Shown: positions 1-7,993 of the stretch, piece after piece
Layout of the letters: each line of letters begins with the position of its first letter
How positions within the stretch are numbered: position 1 is the first letter of the stretch
DNA from: QVMG01 sp032073245
GTDB taxonomy: Bacteria; Bacteroidota; Bacteroidia; Bacteroidales; Tannerellaceae
Length of the DNA stretch: 64,000 nt
Direction: 5' to 3'
Assembly (NCBI GenBank): GCA_032073245.1
Contig: DAMANX010000007.1
Location: 62,001 to 126,000 of the forward strand
Notes under the pieces: generated by a model
The model's input: the letters and a program-made list of their open reading frames with translations, nothing else
What the model was told of the DNA's origin: nothing
Databases searched by the model: none
Program-made: the position numbers and the translations under genes

Positions 1-404
1 CCTAATATTATTCCGGCAAACTCAAATTGACCCATTGATTGCTGTTCCTGTGACACTATTTCCAGATCTCCCGGATTATATACATAACTTTGCATTGCCA
101 CTATGGCTATTACGCCAAAGATAACTATTAGTAATACAGAGAGTAGGTAGGCAAATAATTTATCTTTCAAGAGATAACGGGGCACAGCAATATACATATT
201 CGCATAAACCATAATGTCCAACACCAGGAAATAGCCTATCCATGCAAGTAAACGTTGCGGAGTCACTATTAATTCATTCGGAGTATCCCAAAGTACATTG
301 ATGGAGATAAGCAGTACAACAAATTGTAATACCAAATGCCTGTATATACGAAATCTGGGATTCATCAGGAAATCAGGAACTAAATTATTGAGTTTACTAA
401 TCAT
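1..404 (-). CDS. LytS/YehU-type sensor histidine kinase, N-terminal part (runs off window)
   Basis: Reading leftward from an ATG at 404 gives about 134 residues with no stop before the window edge. At least three hydrophobic segments are visible (FVVLLISINVLW, LLAWIGYFLVLDIMV, AYLLSVLLIVIFGVIAIV), and the repeated layout 'PRFRIYRH...VPRYLLKDK' matches the membrane half of the neighbouring kinase-like gene (VPRYLLQKK), so the two are paralogues. Family knowledge: LytS-type kinases sense at the membrane and signal to LytTR response regulators. The start overlaps the stop of the upstream gene by ATGA (401-404), implying translational coupling. The catalytic half lies outside the window, so activity cannot be judged. 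Confidence 0.75.
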   Translation of the reverse strand, partial: MISKLNNLVPDFLMNPRFRIYRHLVLQFVVLLISINVLWDTPNELIVTPQRLLAWIGYFLVLDIMVYANMYIAVPRYLLKDKLFAYLLSVLLIVIFGVIAIVAMQSYVYNPGDLEIVSQEQQSMGQFEFAGIIL

Positions 405-1492
405 GGCTCGATAATGTTTAGTTGAAGATTAATAATGCTTTCCTCTTTGTCTTTTCCGGGAGTTATTGACAGTGAATAATTCTCTTTATAAAATACTTCA
501 AGCCTTTGCAGTATACGGGAGAAGTCAAAATGCTTTGATATCATGCATCTACAGGTGAAATATAACTTATCATTGTTTGATTCAAAATGGAATGTAACAG
601 TTGGATTATTGTCATGTTGATAAGTTTGATTCACTGCATACTGGGCAATAGAAATGAAAAGTAAAGGAGGAACAAATACCCGGTTCAAATCACCGGATGT
701 TGTAATGGAGTACTCCAAAGTATCAGAATAAAGTTTTTCAAGTGCCAGATAGTTAGTAAGGAAATTAATCTCGGAACTAACCAATACTTTCTCCCGGCTA
801 CTGTCATATAATTGATACCGTAGAAGTTGGCTTAATTTCAAAACCATTTGAGATGCCCTATCGGGTTCTTCTTTAGCCAATACACCTGTTTTATTGAGAA
901 TATTGAATAAAAACAACGGATTTACCTGATCTTTCAATTGTTCTACTTCCGATTGGATATGTTTGTTTTCTAAATCACTAATACGTTTGTTTTCCGTAAT
1001 CCATTCTTTTAGTAAAATAGTCATTGAAACCCCTGCTATACAAATCGTATTGAGCACAAAATAGGAAATATTATCAAGCAGGGTGACTATATTGAAATAG
1101 GCTGTCCGTCCATTATCGGGGTTTAAAACTTTATATATTGTATATTCTTCAATCATACGAGTAGTCTGAAGTAAGAGTATACTTATGGATAAAGCAATGA
1201 AGTAGGATATGTATTTTTTTTGTAAGAGATAACGGGGAACTAAAACAAAAATATTGAAATAAGCTATAAGTAAATAAGCAACCAGTAGTCCTAATCCCAT
1301 CCATAAAACATTACAATCCAGAGTGCCTCCATTTTGCTGATACATGATAAATGCCTGATTGAAAGCAATGATCGTAATAGATATGATGAATATAATATGC
1401 CTCCAAACACGTAGCTTCGGACTAATCAGAAGATTATATAGGAAACTTTGTTTGCTTTTAGGCGACATATATATAGGTTTATAATTGAGCAT
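401..1492 (-). CDS. LytS/YehU-type sensor kinase homologue lacking the phospho-acceptor His (probable pseudokinase)
   Basis: This 363-residue membrane protein has about four hydrophobic segments in the first 165 residues, then a short coiled coil and a His_kinase-type domain (PF06580-like). The family hallmark is Q-[IV]-N-P-H-F-L-F-N; here residues 189-197 read QVNPLFLFN, so position 193 is Leu instead of His. The expected ATP-lid asparagine box (ENAIKHG-like) is replaced by QYAVNQTYQ, and no GxGL glycine loop is visible near the C terminus. I therefore infer a catalytically dead partner or sensor. It is followed, with an ATGA overlap, by a paralogue whose catalytic half is outside the window, so the pair may form a heteromer. 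A TonB receptor gene lies upstream on the same strand. Confidence 0.8.
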   Translation of the reverse strand: MLNYKPIYMSPKSKQSFLYNLLISPKLRVWRHIIFIISITIIAFNQAFIMYQQNGGTLDCNVLWMGLGLLVAYLLIAYFNIFVLVPRYLLQKKYISYFIALSISILLLQTTRMIEEYTIYKVLNPDNGRTAYFNIVTLLDNISYFVLNTICIAGVSMTILLKEWITENKRISDLENKHIQSEVEQLKDQVNPLFLFNILNKTGVLAKEEPDRASQMVLKLSQLLRYQLYDSSREKVLVSSEINFLTNYLALEKLYSDTLEYSITTSGDLNRVFVPPLLFISIAQYAVNQTYQHDNNPTVTFHFESNNDKLYFTCRCMISKHFDFSRILQRLEVFYKENYSLSITPGKDKEESIINLQLNIIEP

Positions 1493-1552
1493 CGAAAGTA
1501 ATATTTTTATTTAATATAAAATAGAGACAGTATTAAAGTAGTAACAAATTTG

Positions 1553-1727
1553 GGGGTGTATCAAAAGTCTGAAATCTTAATTTTAACACAGAGGCACAGA
1601 GACACGGAGTTTTTTATTATTTGAAAATCAAGACTCTGTGTCTCTGTGCCTCTGTGTTTATTCTTTGATTTCTGTTCATAAGTGACTTTTGAGAAACCCT
1701 CTACCCGAACGAAGAGAGGGAGAGGTG
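1553..1727. repeat. Composite palindromic repeat with an inner ACACAGAG-type hairpin (copy 1)
   Basis: The inner arms are 1585-1609 (AACACAGAGGCACAGAGACA and following) and 1633-1659 (its reverse complement), around a loop of about 23 bases. They sit inside a weaker outer inverted repeat, 1553-1569 (GGGTGTATCAAAAGTC) against 1684-1699. The right flank 1700-1727 (CTACCCGAACGAAGAGAGGG) belongs to another repeat core that recurs at 14.7 and 29.2 kb. The element fills most of the spacer between the TonB receptor and the LytS-like gene. Confidence 0.85.
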
Positions 1728-1744
1728 ATTAGATTTTCTATTTT

Positions 1745-4111
1745 TTAGAACTCCAACTTGTAACTAATATTAGGTATTGAAGTCGCACTTTTGTTAGGTT
1801 CTATTTTGCCTGTTTGCAAATTGTATTCATGTCCCGAGTATTCTTCTGTTCCGGTAAGGTTGACCATTTTGATGGCGAACTCATGTGATACTTTACGTCT
1901 GTTTATTTTATAACTTGCTGTACCGTTAATAATTACCTGTGGAGAGAATTGTTTCGAATAAGCTTTGCTTTCGTCATATTGTACTACTTTATCAGGGTGA
2001 TTTAAAGTAGCTTCTACATCAATTGGAGAATAGCGGTCACCTCCTTGTACAGTTGCCTTTAGGTTGAGGCTCAGTATATTTTGTTTTTTGCGTCCCATCA
2101 TCCATTCTTTACCCACCAAACCATTTACAATAAAGTTACGGTTGAATTTTGTATTATGCCAAACGCCGTCACCTCCGGTATATTTAGAATCGAAAAGAGA
2201 AGCTGTGACCATATAATAGAGCCCTTTGCTCAGGTATTTTTCCAATGTGAAATCTATTCCGATATTACGACCGTTCCCTCTGTTCACCAATCCTTGCTCT
2301 ACATAGAAATTATCCCGGTTAAGTACCGAATATGAACCATTTGCATCAACGGGCACATCAAAAAGATATTGAAAATAGGGCTCAATTTTCAAATTCACAT
2401 TCTCGGAAAGTCTGTAATTATAGGAAAGCATAAGATGGTGTGTTTTCGTGAAATCCAGGTCTTTATTAAGCAGTTGATCACCTGTTTCTTTAGTCTTTAC
2501 AAAATATACGTCCATTTTCTCCATACGGCTGTGTAAACCATAAGCAAATGCCAAAGACGTTTTAGGAGAAGCTTGCCATTTAATTCCTGCTCTCGGTTCC
2601 AAAGTCCAATGATTATTCAATGTCAATATCTGTCCGTTTAATCCAAGAGAAAGAGAAAGCTTATCATTCAATCCGATAGAAGAACTTGTATAAGCTGAAA
2701 TTAAATCCGTATTTCCATTTCCTTCAGATATGGTTTCTAAAGGTCTATTTTCCAGTGGAGCCAGATTCAGGTTCATATCATAATACATTTTCGTATAAGT
2801 GAAACCTGTTTGGTTGGTATGTTTAGCACTGTATTTGCGATTGAATGATGAGGTCAATACAATATTGGTGTTTTTTCTGTTCATATTGAGGAAAGGAGAG
2901 AAATTTAATTCTTGGTTATACATATCTTCCGTGGCTTCATGGCTGAAATATGTTGTAGCAAGAGTCGTTTTCAATAATGAGTTATTGTTGAAGAAATAAC
3001 GGTGGCTGATACCCCCGGCTGCCATTGTTTGTTTAGCAACTGAATATTTAGCATCATCTTTATACTCCCATTTGGATGGGTCTTCCTCAAAGTCGGGTTC
3101 TGCTTTGTCAATCAATCCTGTTCCCCATATAGAGAAGACCCCTGCCTTTTTTGTGGGAAAGTTTAATTTAAAGTTTAAATCCTGATAATCCAGTACGCCT
3201 TTCATATCCATACCCGGAATCTTATTTAATAGTCCTGTAGTTGAATATCTGTAATTGAATATATAAGAAGCATTGCTTTTTTTACTAAGTGGCCCTTCGG
3301 ATGCAAAATCAATACCCAATACTCCAACCTGGAATGTGTTCTCAAATTTCTGATTATTACCATTTCTGAGTTTCATATCGAAAACCCCTGATACGGCATT
3401 GCTATATTCTGCAGGGAAAGCACCTGTGAAAAAATCAGAGTTACCTAATACATGGCTGCTGAGTGAAGAAAGAACGCCACCTCCCAGAACGGATACATCG
3501 GCAAAGTGATTAGGATTAGGTATTTCAATATCTTCCAAACGCCATTGAAGTAGGTGAGGGGCATTTCCATGTATAGAGATACCGTTTGACGAAAGCCCTG
3601 AAGCAACTCCAGCAAACGAACCGACCAGACGTGCAGGGTCATCCATGCCTCCTGCATAGCGGCTTGCTTCTTCCACACTCAACATACGCGCTCCTGTGGT
3701 TGCCATTTTATTCAGAGATTGTTCTTTGTTTATCTGTGGACGTATAATGACTTCATCCAGTTCTTGTATATTCTCTTTTAATGGGATTTCGAGATATACT
3801 TCTTTCGCGGATGTAACCAGTATTTCACGGAAAATTGCCGGTTCAAACCCTACATAACGTGCCTGTATATCATGCCGGCCCAGCGGTACGTTTTCCAATT
3901 TGAAATTACCTTCATCGTCAGTTGTAGTGGCTATCTGGGAATTGTCCAAAAGAGCGACTGTTGCATACGACATTGGATAACCGGATGCTCTGTCCGTTAC
4001 AATTCCACGGATAGTTTGCGTTAGGATACCAGATTGATTTTGCTGAGCAAAAGAAAATGCAGATACTAATAATAAGAATGAAATGGCGATTGACTTTGTT
4101 TTCGTGTACAT
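1745..4111 (-). CDS. TonB-dependent receptor with N-terminal carboxypeptidase-regulatory domain
   Basis: A signal peptide (MYTKTKSIAISFLLLVSAFS, then AQQ) is followed by a carboxypeptidase-regulatory-like beta domain (RGIVTDRASGYPMSYATVAL, about residues 35-120), a plug region (MLSVEEASRYAGGMDDPARL) and a long beta-barrel ending in aromatic F (ISYKLEF). The family imports ligands across the outer membrane with energy from TonB. At 788 residues it is shorter than SusC proteins and has no SusD next to it, so it is probably not a glycan-importing SusC. I chose the ATG at 4111 because the signal peptide starts there; an in-frame ATG at 4141 would add ten unlikely residues. Two LytS-like sensor genes lie downstream on the same strand. 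The ligand is unknown. Confidence 0.85.
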   Translation of the reverse strand: MYTKTKSIAISFLLLVSAFSFAQQNQSGILTQTIRGIVTDRASGYPMSYATVALLDNSQIATTTDDEGNFKLENVPLGRHDIQARYVGFEPAIFREILVTSAKEVYLEIPLKENIQELDEVIIRPQINKEQSLNKMATTGARMLSVEEASRYAGGMDDPARLVGSFAGVASGLSSNGISIHGNAPHLLQWRLEDIEIPNPNHFADVSVLGGGVLSSLSSHVLGNSDFFTGAFPAEYSNAVSGVFDMKLRNGNNQKFENTFQVGVLGIDFASEGPLSKKSNASYIFNYRYSTTGLLNKIPGMDMKGVLDYQDLNFKLNFPTKKAGVFSIWGTGLIDKAEPDFEEDPSKWEYKDDAKYSVAKQTMAAGGISHRYFFNNNSLLKTTLATTYFSHEATEDMYNQELNFSPFLNMNRKNTNIVLTSSFNRKYSAKHTNQTGFTYTKMYYDMNLNLAPLENRPLETISEGNGNTDLISAYTSSSIGLNDKLSLSLGLNGQILTLNNHWTLEPRAGIKWQASPKTSLAFAYGLHSRMEKMDVYFVKTKETGDQLLNKDLDFTKTHHLMLSYNYRLSENVNLKIEPYFQYLFDVPVDANGSYSVLNRDNFYVEQGLVNRGNGRNIGIDFTLEKYLSKGLYYMVTASLFDSKYTGGDGVWHNTKFNRNFIVNGLVGKEWMMGRKKQNILSLNLKATVQGGDRYSPIDVEATLNHPDKVVQYDESKAYSKQFSPQVIINGTASYKINRRKVSHEFAIKMVNLTGTEEYSGHEYNLQTGKIEPNKSATSIPNISYKLEF

Positions 4112-4267
4112 GATGTTTGTTTTTATGTTGTTTATTTTCAATTATGTTTTCGATTACATTGCGAAAGTACAGGGAAAGCAAAAGGCTATTTCAGAAATGA
4201 TACGTATGGGCTAATTCTGCCTATGAAATGATGTTTTTTGTATACTTGCTTATTTTGTAAGCACTAT

Positions 4268-4298
4268 TTTGGCGCTATTATTTTTTTATATATGTTTG
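4268..4298 (+). promoter_or_regulatory. Bacteroidota-type promoter for the AIM24 gene
   Basis: TTTG at 4268-4271 and TATGTTTG at 4291-4298 are separated by 19 bp. This matches the known Bacteroidota vegetative pattern (TTTG, 19-21 bp, TAnnTTTG). The predicted start of transcription lies about 30 bases before the ATG at 4333. Confidence 0.6.
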
Positions 4299-4332
4299 CC
4301 GCTGATAATAAATCAATAATAAATTCTATTAA

Positions 4333-5022
4333 ATGGAAAAGTATTCAATTGCCTCATTTATTGAGGAAACCGCGCAACAAGAAGAAAAGAGAGATTTTTT
4401 TGAATTGGAAAATGAGTACATGTTGGAACTCAACATCAACAATCAAACTGTAATGATCAAAAAAGGTGCTATGGTAGCCTACGACGGACAGATAAAGTTC
4501 GAACGTGAAGGTGTCTTTAGTAAAGGTGTAGGCAATCTCCTGAAGAAAGCCGTAAGTGGCGAAGGCACATCTTTAATGAAAGCAACAGGTACAGGCCGTG
4601 TTTACGTAGCAGATTTTGCAAAAAAGATACGTGTACTTTATCTGCAAAATGAAGCAATTAATATTAATGGGAATGATGTTCTTGCTCATGAAGAAAGCCT
4701 GGCTTATGATGTTAAACTGATGAAAAGTGTTGCCGGTATAATGGGTGGCGGTTTGTTTCAGGTGCATTTAAGTGGAAATGGACATGTTGCCATAACGACT
4801 CATGGCGATCCTATCACATTGCGTGTAAAACCGGGTAAACCTGTATGCACTGATCCAAATGCAACAGTAGCATGGTCGGGTAACTTAACTCCGACATTTA
4901 AGACAGATATATCTTTAAAGACTTTTCTTGGACGGGGAAGTGGTGAAAGCTTCCAAATGCAGTTCGAAGGAGATGGTTGGGTAATTGTGCAACCTTATGA
5001 AGAGGTGTACGGAGCAGAATAA
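4333..5022 (+). CDS. AIM24 / DUF124 family protein
   Basis: The 229-residue protein has the AIM24-family beta-rich pattern: a short acidic N terminus, then ELNINNQTVMIKKGAMVAYD, GVGNLLKKAVSGEGTSLMKA, and GNGHVAITTHGDPITLRV near the middle, ending with FQMQFEGDGWVIVQP. There is no signal peptide or membrane segment, so it is probably cytoplasmic. The family folds as a double-psi/jelly-roll trimer and is widespread in bacteria, but its biochemical role is unclear. It stands alone with its own promoter and is separated from the following operon by a composite repeat. I recognise the family with good confidence but assign no function. Confidence 0.85.
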   Translation: MEKYSIASFIEETAQQEEKRDFFELENEYMLELNINNQTVMIKKGAMVAYDGQIKFEREGVFSKGVGNLLKKAVSGEGTSLMKATGTGRVYVADFAKKIRVLYLQNEAININGNDVLAHEESLAYDVKLMKSVAGIMGGGLFQVHLSGNGHVAITTHGDPITLRVKPGKPVCTDPNATVAWSGNLTPTFKTDISLKTFLGRGSGESFQMQFEGDGWVIVQPYEEVYGAE

Positions 5023-5030
5023 ACTGAATT

Positions 5031-5056
5031 TTATAGGGCGGCCTTATGGCTGCCTG
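5031..5056. repeat. Degenerate REP-like half palindrome
   Basis: TTATAGGGCGGCCTTATGGC and the next few bases resemble one hairpin half of the REP family seen at 9.2, 9.7, 30.0 and 55.1 kb (GTAGGGGCGGCCCTATGTGG). The arms are mismatched, so it looks like a decayed copy just after the AIM24 stop codon. Confidence 0.5.
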
Positions 5057-5070
5057 ATCTCGAATAAATT

Positions 5071-5217
5071 GTAGGGGCTGTCTAAAAAGTCCCTAAATAT
5101 AGAATAAAACACAGAGACACGGAGACACAGAGATTTTAATTCTCTGAAAATAAAAGACTCTGTGTCTCTGTGTTTAATATTCATTTCCATTCTATTTACT
5201 ACTTTTTAGTCAGCCCC
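5071..5217. repeat. Nested palindrome: outer GGGGCTGTCTAAAAAGT arms around an ACACAGAG-type hairpin (copy 2)
   Basis: The outer arms are 5074-5090 (GGGGCTGTCTAAAAAGT) and 5201-5217 (ACTTTTTAGTCAGCCCC). Inside them lies the hairpin 5108-5132 / 5158-5174 (AACACAGAGACACGGAG and its reverse complement). The same outer arms enclose a completely different core at 29.1 kb. The inner arms match those flanking the GxxExxY gene at 17.2-17.7 kb. Confidence 0.85.
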
Positions 5218-5266
5218 TTTCTGTTAATTTTCCACCCTTTTATAATGTTATTATTCAGATAATAAT

Positions 5267-5274
5267 TACATTTG
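5267..5274 (+). promoter_or_regulatory. Candidate -7 element for the partner-switching operon
   Basis: TACATTTG matches the TAnnTTTG consensus 27 bases before the ATG of the STAS gene. No clear TTTG lies about 20 bp upstream, so the promoter may be weak or activator-dependent. Confidence 0.4.
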
Positions 5275-5301
5275 CTCTATTAGAATAGAAAATGGAACAA
5301 T

Positions 5302-5601
5302 ATGAAGACAATAATAGATCCGGGAAAGGAAACAACTGTTCGCCTTTCCGGGCAACTTGATACCTTAACAGCTGTTGATTTTGAAAAAGATATACAACAG
5401 CTATTAAGTAGCGAAGCAATGGCTGTAATCCTTGATGGCGCAGAATTGACCTATGTTAGTAGTGCCGGTTTACGTTTACTTTTAACCCTTCAGAAAGGCA
5501 TGACTGCTAAAGGAGGAACATTGAAGTTACGTAATATAAAAGATGAGATTATGGAAATATTCAATATTACCGGATTCTCATCTATATTAACGATCGAATA
5601 A
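5302..5601 (+). CDS. STAS-domain anti-sigma factor antagonist (RsbV/SpoIIAA-like)
   Basis: The 99-residue single-domain STAS protein shows the conserved turn AELTYVSSAGLRLLLTLQKG, where one of the two Ser residues before AGL is the position phosphorylated in RsbV/SpoIIAA relatives. Family knowledge: the unphosphorylated antagonist binds the anti-sigma kinase and so releases its target; the kinase phosphorylates it and a PP2C phosphatase resets it. All three partners are encoded here: the kinase starts 21 bp downstream and the phosphatase closes the operon. No sigma factor gene lies in the window, so the final target is unknown and may not be a sigma factor. Confidence 0.9.
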   Translation: MKTIIDPGKETTVRLSGQLDTLTAVDFEKDIQQLLSSEAMAVILDGAELTYVSSAGLRLLLTLQKGMTAKGGTLKLRNIKDEIMEIFNITGFSSILTIE

Positions 5602-5622
5602 GGAAATAGACATTCTCGCGCC

Positions 5623-6033
5623 ATGATAAAAGAACTACACATTACGAATGAGCTATCCCAATTGGCGGTATTAAGTGATTTCGTTACTCTAACATCTAAA
5701 GAAATAGGTTTGGATGAGAGAATGTGTATGCGTTTGAACCTGGCATTAGAAGAGGCAGTCACGAATGTGATATTGTACGCGTATTCCGACGAAAAAAATA
5801 AAGATATTACCATTCGAATGGAAACGAATGATAACCGGTTGAAAATTACTCTGATTGATAGTGGAATTGCTTTTGATCCGACCGCCAAAGCAACTCCTGA
5901 TACTACATTGCCATTAAATGAACGTCCGATCGGAGGATTAGGAATCCATTTGATAAAGCAATTGATGACGGAGGTCACTTATAGCCGGGAAGAAAATAAA
6001 AATATACTAACGATGATAAAAGAACTATGCTGA
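5623..6033 (+). CDS. RsbW/SpoIIAB-like serine kinase (anti-sigma factor type)
   Basis: This 136-residue GHKL ATPase domain stands alone. The N-box is LNLALEEAVTNVILYAY (about residues 36-52), G1 is IDSGIAFDP, and the glycine loop is GGLGIHLIKQL. The size and the absence of a dimerisation/His domain match the RsbW/SpoIIAB family, whose members phosphorylate a Ser in the STAS antagonist. It lies between the STAS gene and two histidine-kinase-like genes, with only one base before the next start, so it is co-transcribed. The pairing with the upstream STAS protein is inferred from position and family. Confidence 0.88.
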   Translation: MIKELHITNELSQLAVLSDFVTLTSKEIGLDERMCMRLNLALEEAVTNVILYAYSDEKNKDITIRMETNDNRLKITLIDSGIAFDPTAKATPDTTLPLNERPIGGLGIHLIKQLMTEVTYSREENKNILTMIKELC

Positions 6034-6034
6034 T

Positions 6035-7165
6035 ATGGCTGATTTCAATGTAAAAGAAATACAACAGCTAAAGCTGAAAATTCAAATAGCGGATAAGACT
6101 TTCCTCATTGGAGTTATAGCCACTGGTTTTGCTATCTATTATGACTTGAATGGATGGACGGGAGGCTTGATCACTGTCCTTATCATATTGCAGATTGTCA
6201 AGTCGCGTTGGAAAAAGAAATTACGTCAGAAAGAATATCTGGCTAAAGTCGTTGAAGAACGTACTATTGAGCTTCGGGTTCAACGGGATCAGGTTATGCA
6301 AGAGTCCGAAAAGCTTTCTAACGCATTAACTGCTCTTGCTGAAGCGCAAGATGAATTAGTTCGTAATGAACGCCTGGCCACAGTAGGGCAATTAACAAAA
6401 GGGCTTGTTGACCGTATTCTGAATCCTTTGAATTACATCAATAACTTCGCTAGTTTATCTGTGGATCTGGTAGCCGAACTGAAAAAGAATATTTCGGATG
6501 ATAATGCGATTATAACGAAGGAGCTTTATGCCGATTCTGTCGAGATATTGGAAATGATCACAAGTAACCTCCAGAAGATAACCGATCATGGTGCGAACAC
6601 CGTACGCATTGTCAAGGCTATGGAAGAATTATTGAAGGATCATAAAGGAAACTTTACTCCGACAGATATAAATAATTTGTGTCGTGTAAATCTGGATGTT
6701 ATTGCCAAGTTATACGAAAAGGAAATTGAAGCTAAAAATATTCAATTGAATTTTGAAGGCCTGGCTCTTCCATTGATGATTGATATCAATATAGAACAGA
6801 TGAACAAAGTGCTGTTAAATCTTTACCAGAATGCAATTTATGCCTTATTAAGAAAAGCTGATAAAGAAGATTATTCTCCTCAATTGAATGTGAGGGTACG
6901 AAGAAGCGCCCAATCAATTGAGATTGTTATACATGATAACGGTATAGGGGTGGAGGATAGCATCAAAGGGCGTATTTTTGAACCTTTCTTTACAACGAAA
7001 CCTACATCGGAGGCTTCTGGCGTTGGTCTTTACCTGAGCCGTGAAGTTGTACTAAACCATAAAGGTACGATAACTGTTGAAAGTGAGAAAAATAACTTTA
7101 CACAATTTATCATTACAGTACCCATTCATCAGAACATTGAAATAAAAACGGAAGCAGATGACTGA
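6035..7165 (+). CDS. Membrane histidine-kinase-like protein with Asp replacing the phospho-acceptor His
   Basis: There are 376 residues: two hydrophobic segments (about 23-37 and 43-56), a coiled coil (about 60-110), a DHp-like helix and a HATPase domain. Alignment on the invariant N-P-L gives GLVDRILNPL at residues 123-132, where active kinases have G-[IV]-A-H-E-[IL]-x-N-P-L. Asp126 thus stands at the His and Arg127 at the Glu. The ATP site looks intact: NLYQNAIYALL, IHDNGIGV, and GVGLYLSREVV. It overlaps the next gene, an apparently intact kinase, by 8 bases. I infer a non-phosphorylatable partner that may heterodimerise with it; a phosphatase role or loss of function is also possible. Confidence 0.85.
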   Translation: MADFNVKEIQQLKLKIQIADKTFLIGVIATGFAIYYDLNGWTGGLITVLIILQIVKSRWKKKLRQKEYLAKVVEERTIELRVQRDQVMQESEKLSNALTALAEAQDELVRNERLATVGQLTKGLVDRILNPLNYINNFASLSVDLVAELKKNISDDNAIITKELYADSVEILEMITSNLQKITDHGANTVRIVKAMEELLKDHKGNFTPTDINNLCRVNLDVIAKLYEKEIEAKNIQLNFEGLALPLMIDINIEQMNKVLLNLYQNAIYALLRKADKEDYSPQLNVRVRRSAQSIEIVIHDNGIGVEDSIKGRIFEPFFTTKPTSEASGVGLYLSREVVLNHKGTITVESEKNNFTQFIITVPIHQNIEIKTEADD

Positions 7166-7985
7166 TCAGGAAAGAATCGAATACCTCGAGAAACAGATAA
7201 GCAAGCAGGATAAGCTCGCTTCGCTGGGGATGCTGAGTGCAGGAATAGCACATGAAATACAGAATCCACTCAATTTTGTGATCAATTTCAGTAAATTGTC
7301 TTCTAAGCTCCTCGAAGAGATGGAAGAATTATTGGAAGAGGTCAGTTCTTCCTTGCCGGAAGAATCACGCGAAGAGTTTCAGGAGATAATGTCTGATCTG
7401 CATGGTAATATGATTAAGATTGAAGAGAATGGAAATCGTGCATCGAGTATCGTGCGGGGAATACTTCTTTATTCCAGGGGAAAAGATGATTTCCTTTTGA
7501 CTGATCTGCAACAACTGATACATGAATATGTATGGCTTTCTTATCATGCTGTCCGGGCCAATAATAAAAGTTTTAATGTAACTATACAAGAGAACTATGG
7601 GGGAGATGTTCCTCTGCTAAAAGTAATTCCTCAGGATTTGAGCCGGGCAGTTATTAACATAGTAAATAATGCATGTTATGCAGTCTTTGCTAAAGCCAAA
7701 ACGGCTTCTGATGAACCTTATCATCCGACAATAAAGATTGATTTAAAGATGGATGGTGATTGGGTGAAACTGATAATAGAAGATAACGGAACAGGTATGC
7801 CGCAGGAAGTGGTGAAACAATTATATACTCCTTTCTTTACAACCAAACCTGTGGGAGAAGGTACCGGCCTCGGATTATCGTTGACCAAATCTATTATTGA
7901 GGTAAAACATAAAGGTAAGATCGAGATGGAGACGAAAGAAAATGAGTTTACCCGCTTTATTATTTCATTGCCCATTGTAAAATAG
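7158..7985 (+). CDS. Soluble sensor histidine kinase with intact H-box
   Basis: This compact 275-residue kinase begins with a short coiled coil. The H-box is GMLSAGIAHEIQNPLNFV with His32, the N-box NIVNNACYAVF, G1 IEDNGTGMP, and G2 GTGLGLSLTKSII. There is no membrane segment or input domain, so its signal must come from a partner, most simply the membrane-bound His-less homologue whose gene overlaps its start. Its likely phosphate acceptor is the receiver domain of the protein encoded 8 bp downstream. Family assignment is firm; the partnership is inferred from gene order. Confidence 0.9.
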   Translation: MTDQERIEYLEKQISKQDKLASLGMLSAGIAHEIQNPLNFVINFSKLSSKLLEEMEELLEEVSSSLPEESREEFQEIMSDLHGNMIKIEENGNRASSIVRGILLYSRGKDDFLLTDLQQLIHEYVWLSYHAVRANNKSFNVTIQENYGGDVPLLKVIPQDLSRAVINIVNNACYAVFAKAKTASDEPYHPTIKIDLKMDGDWVKLIIEDNGTGMPQEVVKQLYTPFFTTKPVGEGTGLGLSLTKSIIEVKHKGKIEMETKENEFTRFIISLPIVK

Positions 7986-7993
7986 TAGAAATT

